Shown: positions 15,101 to 21,115 of the stretch, one piece after another | How positions within the stretch are numbered: position 1 is the stretch's first letter | Layout of the letters: each line of letters begins with the position of its first letter | The notes under the pieces: generated by a model | The model's database searches: none | Told to the model about the DNA's origin: nothing | Seen by the model: only the letters and a program-made list of their open reading frames with translations | DNA from: Clostridia bacterium | GTDB taxonomy: Bacteria; Bacillota; Clostridia; CAKSNL01; HGM11501 | Direction: 5' to 3' | DNA length: 21,115 nucleotides | Assembly: GCA_030535815.1 (NCBI GenBank) | Contig: JAUNRD010000005.1 | Coordinates: forward strand, 1 to 21,115 | Translations under genes and position numbers: made by a program

Positions 15101-15863
15101 ATTACTTATGGATAACAAGGAAGATTTACGGTTACTTTTCACTAATCTGAGTCAGGAAGCGGACCTTACCAATTATTACGGTTCATTAATTCAATATCTG
15201 GTAAAAGAGGGTAAAGCTTCCGAGGCGAAGGCTATTCAGGCAGAATATTTCGATACGCTGGCATCCGTTATTTGCAAAAGCGTATACGAATGGACTTCCT
15301 CAGACAGAGCCGCAGACCTCAGATTATTGCATTATCCCCTGTCGGTAGCTATGCTTCTTCCCGATGATCTCTCGGCTTTTACCGACTTCTTAAGTAAGGT
15401 TTCAGCCTATGCTTCCGATAGTGTAAACACATACCTTACTGATATCATTGACAATGATCCAAACAACTATCTTTTAAATTCTGCGGTGGTTATCAACACT
15501 CTCACAAATGATTGTGAGTACCTCTCCTACGCTGTAAAAAATGATGTTGCAGGTCTTGAAAAGGACCTTGAAAAGCTGGGCTATACCGAAATTTTACCTG
15601 AGGATGAAGGCGAAACATTAAAAGCAAAGCTTTTGTGGCTGGTGCGCCTGTCATTACTGCAGGGTAACGGAGCAAAAGCTGCCGAAGCAGAGGAAGCCAT
15701 TTTTTCCGTTTCGGAATATGATTACGACATATATATGTATAAATCCTGGCTCTTCTTCAGTGACTTAAAGAAACACGGCATCATAACAGAATCTGCTTTT
15801 GACGAGTATTACAATGCCTTAAAGGGAATGAGCGACTCAAGAGACCATATGCTTATGCAATAA
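12168..15863 (+). CDS. TIR domain protein with membrane span, beta-propeller-like and helical regions
   Basis: 1231 residues. Residues 1-180 form a TIR domain: YDAFISYRH (8-16) is box 1, DRLFLDETELSANGDLNNEI (49-68) the box 2 region, and SRFLIVVCSEETKKSKWCMQEIDYF (75-99) carries E95, at the position of the catalytic Glu of NAD-cleaving TIRs. A basic stretch HKRRIRR (190-196) precedes one membrane span (about 197-216), so the TIR domain should face the cytoplasm. Then a short helical segment (225-285), about 650 residues of repeating beta-strand blade-like sequence resembling a degenerate WD40-type propeller, and a helical, TPR-like tail from about 960. No signal peptide. It stands alone with its own promoter and terminator, opposite in strand to the surrounding yajC-secDF genes. 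NADase, signalling or anti-phage roles are possible, but none is shown. Confidence 0.85.
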   Translation: MSEKTYKYDAFISYRHLENDSFAARNLQKLLEGYKAPRGAVCRYTTHIDRLFLDETELSANGDLNNEIKGALEQSRFLIVVCSEETKKSKWCMQEIDYFKSLHNNHLDNILTILVSGDPNEAFPDSLRIETKESVDKSGNIVSSEYEVEPLAANISSESKQAMLKKLKKEYLRLAAAILGCEFDSLYDRHKRRIRRNAALIGAASVLALSSVGIILNHQFAKIEESKAEKLYDTAVALIQDADNGEYQKALYNLAESAKCRYPKEKYQDDTIYMALKNSIYPVEAEALEGKILDGTAIVSSATANGYDEVIVSEYAKQAIAVNAESGRFLLPGDKDSFSVDNGDLIENVSFIASCSKGRYWVFAPKATQNHTLIIYDSGQEAVYSLDLSAEDNHLSEIEQYNQSYMSVDICENYASVTSKGYLYLYTLGENSYVHSDTISYKDLLTHKETAYTNPDYVVLSPGTDYAAIDTTMETIILYLPDHSLAARIPNNGSLVSDFFFTDSGSKFLITYGSPMNVTEGRAELYSLHYNNGKYELIHQRLVSKPLAEAVFSEDDEVFIARDFSNGIYITTTDQRGKLLDYPPMYMTNKIKAVTGGRDFAFAVSANEGSVHFIDVVSQKEKYYPVGGIDTAYRIVEIHPTEDKNLALLSKKCLKITDLEGNVKESHYFDSEEYYNYVYANRYEFQENFTLLDTPWGAWDSHDFPGTEELKKTVNEQLAKYLADNKIPLNSDSSFLGICAKESRDEQNIYVMSSLYPSLCEFKKSSDTSAEFTYGVTFTTEMPVDLFIPQNGKQIAVSTISGNILIYNLPLSSDIPKTITPEVFGEIREIRIDESGKFMAISTKLEDSYTMELWDIENSILLDVKNDGKSLISGLCFYDNKLYYGVGEYLCSISLSSGDYSKKDYEALVQLSGVVKDESGETAYRVPKKDYVIDKLSSLNITATSDLSLAKAFVLPFDEKFSEVFQKTTGKTNEEIYQLLMDNKEDLRLLFTNLSQEADLTNYYGSLIQYLVKEGKASEAKAIQAEYFDTLASVICKSVYEWTSSDRAADLRLLHYPLSVAMLLPDDLSAFTDFLSKVSAYASDSVNTYLTDIIDNDPNNYLLNSAVVINTLTNDCEYLSYAVKNDVAGLEKDLEKLGYTEILPEDEGETLKAKLLWLVRLSLLQGNGAKAAEAEEAIFSVSEYDYDIYMYKSWLFFSDLKKHGIITESAFDEYYNALKGMSDSRDHMLMQ

Positions 15864-15866
15864 AAG

Positions 15867-15906
15867 AAGCCTTCATGTTGGATTTCCAACGTGAAGGCTT
15901 TTTTAT
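15867..15906. terminator. Bidirectional terminator between the TIR gene and yajC
   Basis: AGCCTTCATGTTGG (15868-15881) pairs with CCAACGTGAAGGCT (15886-15899), fourteen pairs with one G-T, loop ATTT. TTTTTTA follows on the plus strand and TTCTTTT on the minus strand, so it can serve both convergent genes. Confidence 0.9.
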
Positions 15907-15917
15907 TTCTTTTCCTG

Positions 15918-16298
15918 TTATTTCTTTTCTTCTTCCTTAACGGTAAGGCATCTGCTTATGGAAGACTTTGCGATTTTTATCTTTGTCTTGTCTGCAGAGG
16001 ACTCGATTACGATAGCATCATCTTTAACGGAAACAACGTTACCGTAGATACCGCCGATTGTAATTACTTCATCACCGGGCACCAGCGCATCAATCATAGA
16101 GCGCTGCTTTTTTTCCTGCTTCTTCTGAGGAAGAATAAGGATGAAATAGAAGACAACGAAGATAAGAATCATGGGAATCAATCCCATAAGAGCACTTCCG
16201 CCACCCTGAGTTGCAGCAGCTTCGCCTGTCTGAGTAACGGTTTCTGTTGTTCCTGCATCCATACCCTGAGGCATAGACATTAACATCATCATTAACAT
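15918..16298 (-). CDS. yajC: Preprotein translocase subunit YajC
   Basis: 126 residues. YajC is a single-span inner-membrane partner of SecDF-SecYEG. After a Met-rich start and an acidic/Thr-Gln linker, one hydrophobic span (ALMGLIPMILIFVVFYFILIL, about 36-56) leads to QKKQEKKQRSMIDALVPGDEVITIGGIYGNV, the YajC signature, and a cytoplasmic basic tail. The N-terminal linker is longer than in E. coli YajC. Start at ATG 16298 has GGAGG nine bases upstream; further in-frame Mets follow within 13 codons. It has its own promoter (16330-16358) inside the tgt-yajC gap and a bidirectional terminator after it. The next translocon gene on this strand lies 3.9 kb away because of the TIR gene. Confidence 0.95.
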   Translation of the reverse strand: MLMMMLMSMPQGMDAGTTETVTQTGEAAATQGGGSALMGLIPMILIFVVFYFILILPQKKQEKKQRSMIDALVPGDEVITIGGIYGNVVSVKDDAIVIESSADKTKIKIAKSSISRCLTVKEEEKK

Positions 16299-16329
16299 AA
16301 AAATTAACCTCCAAAAATATTTTTTCCTA

Positions 16330-16358
16330 ATTATATACCATTTTCCTTTAATTTGCAA
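16330..16358 (-). promoter_or_regulatory. Promoter of yajC
   Basis: TTGCAA (16353-16358) and TATAAT (16330-16335) on the minus strand with 17 bases between, immediately after the tgt stop codon. Confidence 0.8.
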
Positions 16359-16365
16359 GTCCTTT

Positions 16366-17496
16366 TTAGTATCTTGAGCCGTAAAGCTCCACTTTTTCCT
16401 TATAAAACTCCGTAAAGCGACCTTCGTCAAGAGCATCTCTTATATCCTGCATCATCTGATTGTAGAAGTGAATGTTGTGAATTACGCAAAGGCGCATACC
16501 CAGCATTTCCTTTGCCTTTAAGAGGTGACGGATATAACCGCGTGAATGCTTTTTGCAGGCGGGGCAGTCGCAATTGGGGTCAATGGGATTTTCGTCCCTT
16601 AAATATCTGTTGTTGTTTAAGTTTATAATCCCCACGCTGGTAAATAAAAGTCCGTGACGGGCGTTTCTCGAAGGCATTACGCAATCGAAAAAGTCAACGC
16701 CGCGCGCCACACCCTCTAAAATATTTACCGGAGTTCCCACGCCCATCAAGTAACGGGGCTTGTCCTTTGGCATAAAGGGCTCAACCGCATCAATTATGTC
16801 ATACATTTCTTCGGCTGTTTCGCCCACTGCAAGACCGCCAATGGCATAGCCCGGAAGGTCAAGCTCGGAAATTTCCTTCATGTGCTCAATTCTGAGGTCG
16901 GGATAAGTTCCGCCCTGGTTGATGCCGAATAACATCTGTTCCTTATTTATGGTGTCGGGCAGCGAATTTAATCTTGCCATTTCCGCCTTACAGCGGTGAA
17001 GCCATCTTGTTGTTCTGGCGATGGAGTTTTTAACATAGTCTTTCGGTGCGGGATTTTCTATACACTCGTCAAACGCCATGGCAATGGTGGATGCCAGATT
17101 TGACTGAATCTGCATACTTTCCTCGGGTCCCATGAAAATTCTTGTTCCGTCAAGATGGGACTTAAAGGATACGCCCTCCTCCTTTATTTTACGAAGGTCG
17201 GCAAGAGAGAAAACCTGAAAGCCTCCGCTGTCGGTTAAAACGGGGCCGTTCCAGTTCATAAATTTTCTTATTCCGCCAAGGTCGCGCACCACCTCGTCCC
17301 CCGGGCGCACGTGAAGATGATATGTATTTGAAAGCTCCACCTGGCAGTGAAGCTCGCTTAAATCCTCCGCCGACAAGCCGCCTTTAATTGCGGCAGATGT
17401 TCCCACGTTCATAAAAACGGGAGTTTCTATTACGCCGTGAGGCGTGGTAAAACGACCTCGCCTCGCCTTATTTTCCTGTTTCAAAAGCTCAAACAT
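16366..17496 (-). CDS. tgt: Queuine tRNA-ribosyltransferase (bacterial TGT)
   Basis: 376 residues. It exchanges guanine 34 for preQ1 in GUN-anticodon tRNAs. Active-site Asp89 is in LTDSGGFQVFSL (87-98). The nucleophile region GVDFFDCVMPSRNARHG (266-282) holds D268 and D271, of which D271 aligns with the E. coli nucleophile by residue offset. The zinc site is complete: C309, C311, C314 and H340. QGG and GGLAVGE motifs are also present. AAGGGGGAC precedes ATG 17496. In most relatives it directly follows queA; here a 280-bp repeat-filled gap separates them, so it may be read from the queA transcript or from its own unidentified start. Confidence 0.98.
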   Translation of the reverse strand: MFELLKQENKARRGRFTTPHGVIETPVFMNVGTSAAIKGGLSAEDLSELHCQVELSNTYHLHVRPGDEVVRDLGGIRKFMNWNGPVLTDSGGFQVFSLADLRKIKEEGVSFKSHLDGTRIFMGPEESMQIQSNLASTIAMAFDECIENPAPKDYVKNSIARTTRWLHRCKAEMARLNSLPDTINKEQMLFGINQGGTYPDLRIEHMKEISELDLPGYAIGGLAVGETAEEMYDIIDAVEPFMPKDKPRYLMGVGTPVNILEGVARGVDFFDCVMPSRNARHGLLFTSVGIINLNNNRYLRDENPIDPNCDCPACKKHSRGYIRHLLKAKEMLGMRLCVIHNIHFYNQMMQDIRDALDEGRFTEFYKEKVELYGSRY

Positions 17497-17559
17497 TTTT
17501 GTCCCCCTTGTTAAGTGTAAAATACAAAGTGCAAAATGGGTAATGGTTTATGTGTTTTC

Positions 17560-17587
17560 CGTAGGGGCGGATGCCTTCATCCGCCCG
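17560..17587 (+). repeat. Short GTAGGGG-edged hairpin repeat (copy 6)
   Basis: CGTAGGGGCGGATGCCTTCA then TCCGCCCG. GGGCGGATG (17565-17573) pairs perfectly with CATCCGCCC (17578-17586). It lies in the queA-tgt gap beside a degenerate direct repeat AAGTGTAAAAT/AAGTGCAAAAT at 17513-17538. Confidence 0.65.
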
Positions 17588-17630
17588 CGGGACGATGTAG
17601 CCAATGTTCCCTGCAATAATCCGTCAAACA

Positions 17631-17649
17631 ATAAACATCGCGTCGCCGA
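17631..17649 (+). repeat. 19-bp direct repeat, outer copy (relic of queA terminus)
   Basis: ATAAACATCGCGTCGCCGA is identical to 17784-17802, which lies inside the queA reading frame. Read on the minus strand this copy continues as GDAMFIV and then TGA, a plausible original queA end. Confidence 0.85.
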
Positions 17650-17671
17650 TGTGTACGGGATATAAAAACCT

Positions 17672-17765
17672 CGCCCGTGTCATCCTTGAGCGAAGTCGCC
17701 ACGCGAGATTCTTCGCTTCGCTCGAGAATGACAGCGCGTGGCGACGCAGTGAAGGATCTCGGGCG
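17672..17765. repeat. 94-bp nested palindromic repeat in the queA-tgt gap
   Basis: Three nested inverted segments: CGCCCG/CGGGCG at the ends, ATCCTT/AAGGAT inside, and a perfect 11-bp GTCGCCACGCG (17695-17705)/CGCGTGGCGAC (17735-17745). The core reads GAGCGAAGCGAAGAATCTCG on the minus strand, a type of dispersed repeat I recall from gut Clostridia genomes. No coding capacity. It is flanked by 19-bp direct repeats. Confidence 0.75.
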
Positions 17766-17776
17766 AACGATTTCTT

Positions 17777-18805
17777 TTATTCTATAAACATCGCGTCGCC
17801 GAAGCTGAAGAAGCGATAGCCCTTATCAATCGCCTCTTTATAGGCGGAAAGCACATTTTCCCTGCCTGCCAGAGCCGAAACCAGCATAACTAAAGTGGAC
17901 TTCGGCAGATGGAAATTTGTAATAAGCGCATCAATCGCCTTGAATTTATAGCCGGGATAGATGAAAATTGACGTGTTCATTTCGCAAGGCTCAATATGCC
18001 CGGTTTCATCCGCCGCAGATTCAAGAGTTCTGCAGGACGTTGTTCCCACGGCAATTACTCTTCCGCCGGCCGCCTTTGTTTCTTTTATCAAAGCTGCCGC
18101 CTTTTCGTCAATTATGAAATATTCCGAGTGCATGGTGTGCTCCTCGATATTGTCAACCTTTACGGGACGGAAAGTTCCCAGACCCACGTGGAGAGTTACA
18201 TAGGCAATTTTTACGCCCTTTTCCTCAATTTGGGCAAGAAGCTCCTTTGTAAAGTGAAGGCCTGCTGTTGGTGCCGCCGCGCTACCGTCATATTTGGCAT
18301 AAACCGTCTGATAACGCTCCTTATCCTCAAGCTTTTTCGTTATGTAACCGGGAAGGGGAATCTGACCAAGCTTATCCAGCACGTTTTCAAAAAGCCCTTC
18401 GTAGTAAAAGCGGACAATTCTGTTTCCGCCCTCTACAATTTCAAGGATTTCCGCTTTTAATTCCTCATCGGGGCCGAAAACGAACATCGCCCCCACCTTT
18501 GCCCTTTTACCGGGCTTTAAGGCAACCTCCCAATCCGTGGTATTAATCCTTTTTAAAAGGAGCATTTCAATGGCGCCGCCGGTTTTTTCCTTTGTGCCTA
18601 TCAATCTTGCAGGAATTACCCTTGTATTATTAAGCACAAGGCAGTCTCCCGGGTTGAGCATTGAAACAACATCCTTAAATATTTTATGCTCTGTCTTTCC
18701 CGTAATCTTATCCAGCGTAAGAAGTCTGGATGATGACCTGTCGGCAAGGGGCTCCTGAGCAATAAGTTCCTGGGGAAGGTAATAGTCAAAATCTTCTACT
18801 CTCAT
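17777..18805 (-). CDS. queA: tRNA preQ1(34) S-adenosylmethionine ribosyltransferase-isomerase
   Basis: 342 residues. It converts preQ1 in tRNA to epoxyqueuosine using the ribosyl group of SAM, the step after TGT. Family blocks: FDYYLPQELIAQEPLADR (5-22), LVLNNTRVIPARL, AAPTAGLHFTKELL, LHVGLGTFRPVKVDNIEEHTMHSEYF, GTTSCRTLES, TNFHLPKSTLVMLVSALAG and YRFFSFGDAMFIE at the C-terminus. ATG 18805 shares one base with the stop of the SpoIID-like gene (TAATG), a coupled arrangement. The last codons fall in a 19-bp sequence repeated 153 bp downstream, so the present end FIE appears to have been created by insertion of a palindromic element. The protein itself is intact. Confidence 0.97.
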   Translation of the reverse strand: MRVEDFDYYLPQELIAQEPLADRSSSRLLTLDKITGKTEHKIFKDVVSMLNPGDCLVLNNTRVIPARLIGTKEKTGGAIEMLLLKRINTTDWEVALKPGKRAKVGAMFVFGPDEELKAEILEIVEGGNRIVRFYYEGLFENVLDKLGQIPLPGYITKKLEDKERYQTVYAKYDGSAAAPTAGLHFTKELLAQIEEKGVKIAYVTLHVGLGTFRPVKVDNIEEHTMHSEYFIIDEKAAALIKETKAAGGRVIAVGTTSCRTLESAADETGHIEPCEMNTSIFIYPGYKFKAIDALITNFHLPKSTLVMLVSALAGRENVLSAYKEAIDKGYRFFSFGDAMFIE

Positions 18806-20061
18806 TATTCTGATATCTCCGTGTCTGTATAGTAAAAATTAAGTATTTCATCGTATGTAAAGCCTTCTTCAGCCATGAACATGGCTCCATACTGGCTCAT
18901 TCCCACGCTGTGGCCGTTGCCGCCTCCCGAGAAAATAAATTCACCGCTGTTTGCCTTACCCGAAAGCTTCTTCTTTCCGTCAGATGTCAGTACATAGCAA
19001 GGCTCCATCGTCACAGATTCAAGACCCTTTGAACTTAAAACCTTTGCCTCGGTTTTTCCGCCACCTGTAACCGTGAAATATGTACTCTTTATTCCGCTGG
19101 GAAACGCCGCACGTATATTGTCCTTGTAATAATATTTATCTCCCTTTGAGCCTGTTATTTTAATCTCAAGAACATGGTGGTTTTCCGAAACTTTTGTAAC
19201 TTCAATATTTTGTATATCTCCGATGTCAATTCCGCGGGATGCAAGATTTTCCTTTATCTGATCGGCTGTAAATTTAACTTCCCACCTGTAGCTTGGAGTA
19301 CGTTCGGGATCCTCATAGGGGTCAGCCTTACCCTTAAGATAGCCAAGCTCGGCCATCCATACATTTTCCGAGCTTTCCGAATAGCCGCCGTTGGAGGAAT
19401 AATAATAACATTCCACAACTCTGCCTTTATAAAGCAAAAGCTTACCGCTGGTTTCATCCACCGCTTTTCTTATGTTGCTTCCTTCTGCCGCAACGCCTCC
19501 GTAAGCCTGACAATGGATTCCGTTACACAAATCAAAGCCTTCGGAGCCATGGCGGTTCATGGAAATCACGGTATAGTTTCTTGCCGCAACACTTTGTGCC
19601 TTTAACGCTTCAAGGGGAAAGCTTTCGGACATTTCCCTTCCCACAACTCCGTATAAATATTCGTCCAGGGACAAAACACTTATTATTAAAATTTTCCCGC
19701 TCTTAACCTTAAGCCTTATGGCTCCGCGGTATTTCTTTCCCTGACACACGATAAATTCCGAGGTCTTTAAAAAATCGACCTCGGTCTCATCGGTTTCTTC
19801 TCCGTTACATATAAGTGTTCCGTTTTCAGAAACAGTAACTTCCACCTTGTCCGCTATGAAAAAAGGAGACTCCTCCGCGCCGTCCTCGGGAATAGCGAAA
19901 AACGCCTCGGTGTAAACTCCGCCGTCTGATTCTATAGTAACGCTGCCCGTAAGACTTGAAGAATTGATGCCTACTCTTACGAAATCAGGCACTTCAGATG
20001 CAAAGCAGTTAAACGCCATAGCAGACATAATGAAAATTATGGCAAAAAGCAATTTTTTCAT
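18805..20061 (-). CDS. SpoIID/LytB-domain cell-wall hydrolase
   Basis: 418 residues with a signal peptide (MKKLLFAIIFIMSAMAFNCFAS), so exported. The SpoIID fold is a lytic transglycosylase that cuts denuded glycan strands during engulfment. The catalytic-Glu motif REMSESFPLEALKAQSVAARNY spans 142-163 (E143). A Cys/His cluster HGSEGFDLCNGIHCQAYGG (171-189) resembles the zinc-binding group of clostridial SpoIID. YYYSSNGGYSESSENVW and the C-terminal SGGGNGHSVGMSQYGAMFMAEEGFTYDEILNFYY are family hallmarks. It may be SpoIID itself or a vegetative paralogue; the place next to queA is common for the paralogue type in Clostridia. GAGGGTGA upstream overlaps the stop of the preceding gene, suggesting coupling. 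Confidence 0.92.
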   Translation of the reverse strand: MKKLLFAIIFIMSAMAFNCFASEVPDFVRVGINSSSLTGSVTIESDGGVYTEAFFAIPEDGAEESPFFIADKVEVTVSENGTLICNGEETDETEVDFLKTSEFIVCQGKKYRGAIRLKVKSGKILIISVLSLDEYLYGVVGREMSESFPLEALKAQSVAARNYTVISMNRHGSEGFDLCNGIHCQAYGGVAAEGSNIRKAVDETSGKLLLYKGRVVECYYYSSNGGYSESSENVWMAELGYLKGKADPYEDPERTPSYRWEVKFTADQIKENLASRGIDIGDIQNIEVTKVSENHHVLEIKITGSKGDKYYYKDNIRAAFPSGIKSTYFTVTGGGKTEAKVLSSKGLESVTMEPCYVLTSDGKKKLSGKANSGEFIFSGGGNGHSVGMSQYGAMFMAEEGFTYDEILNFYYTDTEISE

Positions 20062-20073
20062 CAGTCATCACCC

Positions 20074-20508
20074 TCAGATAATTTCATAGCTTCCTCTTAC
20101 CATGAGATAAAGCTTGGACTTTGCCTTTATTTTTCGGCCGTCGCTTCTGGGGCAGATTAAAAGATGGTTTGACTCCGCCTCATCGCCGGACGCAAGGTCA
20201 ACTCCGGCTGTTACGTCGGTAAATCCGCCTGATGCATTTTTAGGAATTGAAATGATACCATCCCCGCTCCTTAAAATAATTTCGGTACCTGCGAAAAACT
20301 CTATACTGTCGCCCTTTGAAACCTCAACCACCACAAAGGTTGCGCTTTCTTTAATGGTTTCGTCCACATAGGGCTTTAATACATCTTCAACATAGCTTAA
20401 GGAGATTAAAGGATCATCCTCCGAACCAACGGTTCCTTTTACAACAGCCGTAAACAGTAACATAAGCATTAAAGTAATGGTGATAATCTTTTTCTTTTGT
20501 CCCTTCAT
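20074..20508 (-). CDS. Secreted or membrane-anchored protein of unknown function
   Basis: 144 residues. A lysine-rich start and hydrophobic stretch (KKKIITITLMLMLLFTAVVKG, 5-25) form a signal peptide or anchor. The rest is predicted mostly beta: FVVVEVSKGDSIEFFAGTEIILRSGDG, then GGFTDVTAGVDLASGDEAESNHLLICPRSDGRKI. I recall similar anonymous proteins across Clostridia (SEDDPLISLSYVEDVLKPYV near the start, TEIILRSG and NHLLICPRSDGR later) but know no function. AGGGG precedes ATG 20508. It sits 33 bp after the EndoA gene and 12 bp before the SpoIID-like gene, so it is likely co-transcribed and may act in the envelope with the latter. Confidence 0.8.
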   Translation of the reverse strand: MKGQKKKIITITLMLMLLFTAVVKGTVGSEDDPLISLSYVEDVLKPYVDETIKESATFVVVEVSKGDSIEFFAGTEIILRSGDGIISIPKNASGGFTDVTAGVDLASGDEAESNHLLICPRSDGRKIKAKSKLYLMVRGSYEII

Positions 20509-20541
20509 TGTTATACCCCTTTCTTTTCCCTTTGTTTCCCT

Positions 20542-20892
20542 TTAAATTCCCGGCAACCCGAAGCTGATATTAAGCGCTTCGTTTACCGATTTCATTTTTT
20601 CGTCGTCTAAATGGCCTATCTTTTCGCGGAGTCTTTTTTTGTCGATGGTTCTTATCTGCTCAAGCAGAATTACAGACTCCTTTGTAAGACCGATATCCTT
20701 GGAATCAATTTCAATATGCGTAGGAAGATGTGCCTTATTTATTCTGCTTGTTATCGCGGCGGCAATAACCGTGGGGCTGTATTTATTTCCCACATCGTTC
20801 TGCACCACTAAAATAGGCCTGATACCTCCCTGCTCCGACCCTATAACAGGGCTTAAGTCAGCATAGAAAATGTCTCCTCTTTTAATTAACAA
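20542..20892 (-). CDS. ndoA: EndoA/MazF-type mRNA endoribonuclease toxin
   Basis: 116 residues from TTG 20892. Sequence-specific RNase of the MazF/PemK fold that cleaves mRNA when free of its antitoxin. Near-complete family pattern as in Bacillus EndoA: KRGDIFYADLSPVIGSEQGG, RPILVVQNDVGNKYSPTVIAAAITSR, KAHLPTHIEI, ESVILLEQIRTIDKKRL and IGHLDDEKM. The Arg and Thr/Ser residues used in catalysis are present in RPILVVQND and ITSR. I favour TTG 20892 because GGAGAG is about eight bases upstream and the result (MLIKRGD) matches Bacillus EndoA (MIVKRGD). A GTG at 20901 is three codons longer but has GGAGA touching it. Expressed with its antitoxin, whose stop codon lies just upstream. Confidence 0.95.
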   Translation of the reverse strand: MLIKRGDIFYADLSPVIGSEQGGIRPILVVQNDVGNKYSPTVIAAAITSRINKAHLPTHIEIDSKDIGLTKESVILLEQIRTIDKKRLREKIGHLDDEKMKSVNEALNISFGLPGI

Positions 20893-20893
20893 A

Positions 20894-21115
20894 TCATTCA
20901 CTCTCCGATAACTTTTGCTCGTAGGTCAGAAGCTGCTCATTATCGGCGTCGATGCCTTGTTCCGCCAGTGACAAATTGATGTCTCCCATGGCAATGTACC
21001 CTTTTTTAAGATACTCCTCTGTTTTCTTGTCACGCAGAACCTTAAGCTCTCTTTTAAGGGCTGTTCTTATAAATTCGCTGCGGGAAAGACCTTCTTCTTT
21101 TGCCGCAGAGTCAAG
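20894..21115 (-). CDS. ndoAI: EndoAI-type ribbon-helix-helix antitoxin, C-terminal part, cut by window edge
   Basis: The last 73 codons plus stop; the start is outside the window. The visible part begins within the ribbon-helix-helix fold (LDSAAKEEGLSRSEFIRTALKREL), where SRSEFIRTAL is the second helix of CopG/MetJ-type DNA-binding proteins. LKKGYIAMGDINLSLAEQ matches the toxin-binding RRGYMEMAKINLNIS region of Bacillus EndoAI. It would neutralise the EndoA toxin and probably represses their shared promoter. The stop TGA lies at 20894-20896, one base before the chosen toxin start, or overlapping it by 8 bases if the GTG is used. Not recoverable: promoter and first residues. Confidence 0.88.
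   Translation of the reverse strand, partial: LDSAAKEEGLSRSEFIRTALKRELKVLRDKKTEEYLKKGYIAMGDINLSLAEQGIDADNEQLLTYEQKLSESE

Noticed and set aside
12168..15863. Thoeris-type defence locus
   Set aside because: Thoeris needs a partner effector such as ThsA beside the TIR gene. Both neighbours here are translocon genes, so only a stand-alone TIR protein can be claimed.
16299..16436. Longer yajC reading frame extending into tgt
   Set aside because: GGAGG directly precedes ATG 16298, and the promoter at 16330-16358 lies inside the extension.

Overview
The window reads as chromosome of a low-to-mid-GC anaerobic Clostridia bacterium, probably an Oscillospirales-type gut commensal. This is inferred from the glycyl-radical enzyme/activase pair, a SpoIID homologue, an EndoAI/EndoA (MazEF) pair, secD and secF as separate genes with yajC and a TIGR04086 membrane protein, AGGAGG-type ribosome sites and TATAAT-type promoters. 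No phage, IS transposase, rRNA, tRNA or CRISPR array is visible.

Layout. (1) 1-3167: a small catabolic locus. A minus-strand operon runs Gfo/Idh/MocA dehydrogenase, radical-SAM activase and a truncated gene that is probably the partner glycyl-radical enzyme. A divergent AraC regulator shares the 107-bp promoter region. (2) 3175-5969: minus-strand housekeeping genes: a small membrane protein, a histidine phosphatase, rsmI and trmN6. The trmN6-rsmI pairing resembles the yabB-rsmI arrangement of Bacillus. (3) 6171-8944: plus-strand carbohydrate genes, a 510-aa protein with a polysaccharide-deacetylase-like N-terminus followed by galactokinase. (4) 9273-17496: the translocon region on the minus strand, tgt, yajC, TIGR04086 protein, secD and secF. 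It is interrupted between yajC and the TIGR04086 gene by a 3.7-kb plus-strand gene for a TIR, transmembrane, beta-propeller-like and helical-repeat protein. (5) 17777-21115: queA, a SpoIID-like protein, a secreted protein of unknown function, EndoA/MazF toxin and the 3' part of its ribbon-helix-helix antitoxin, all minus strand and tightly spaced.

Intergenic DNA is rich in small repeats. Six short hairpins share a TGTAGGG-like edge but have different stem sequences. There is a 106-bp MITE-like element with 11-bp inverted ends behind rsmI, and a 94-bp nested palindrome behind queA.

The three observations I rate highest are the TIR-propeller gene placed inside the yajC-secDF neighbourhood, the palindromic insertion at the queA stop codon flanked by 19-bp direct repeats that preserve what looks like the original queA terminus, and the uncharacterised glycyl-radical operon. 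The TIR gene is the best candidate for an undescribed system, but any defence role is inference from domain content only.
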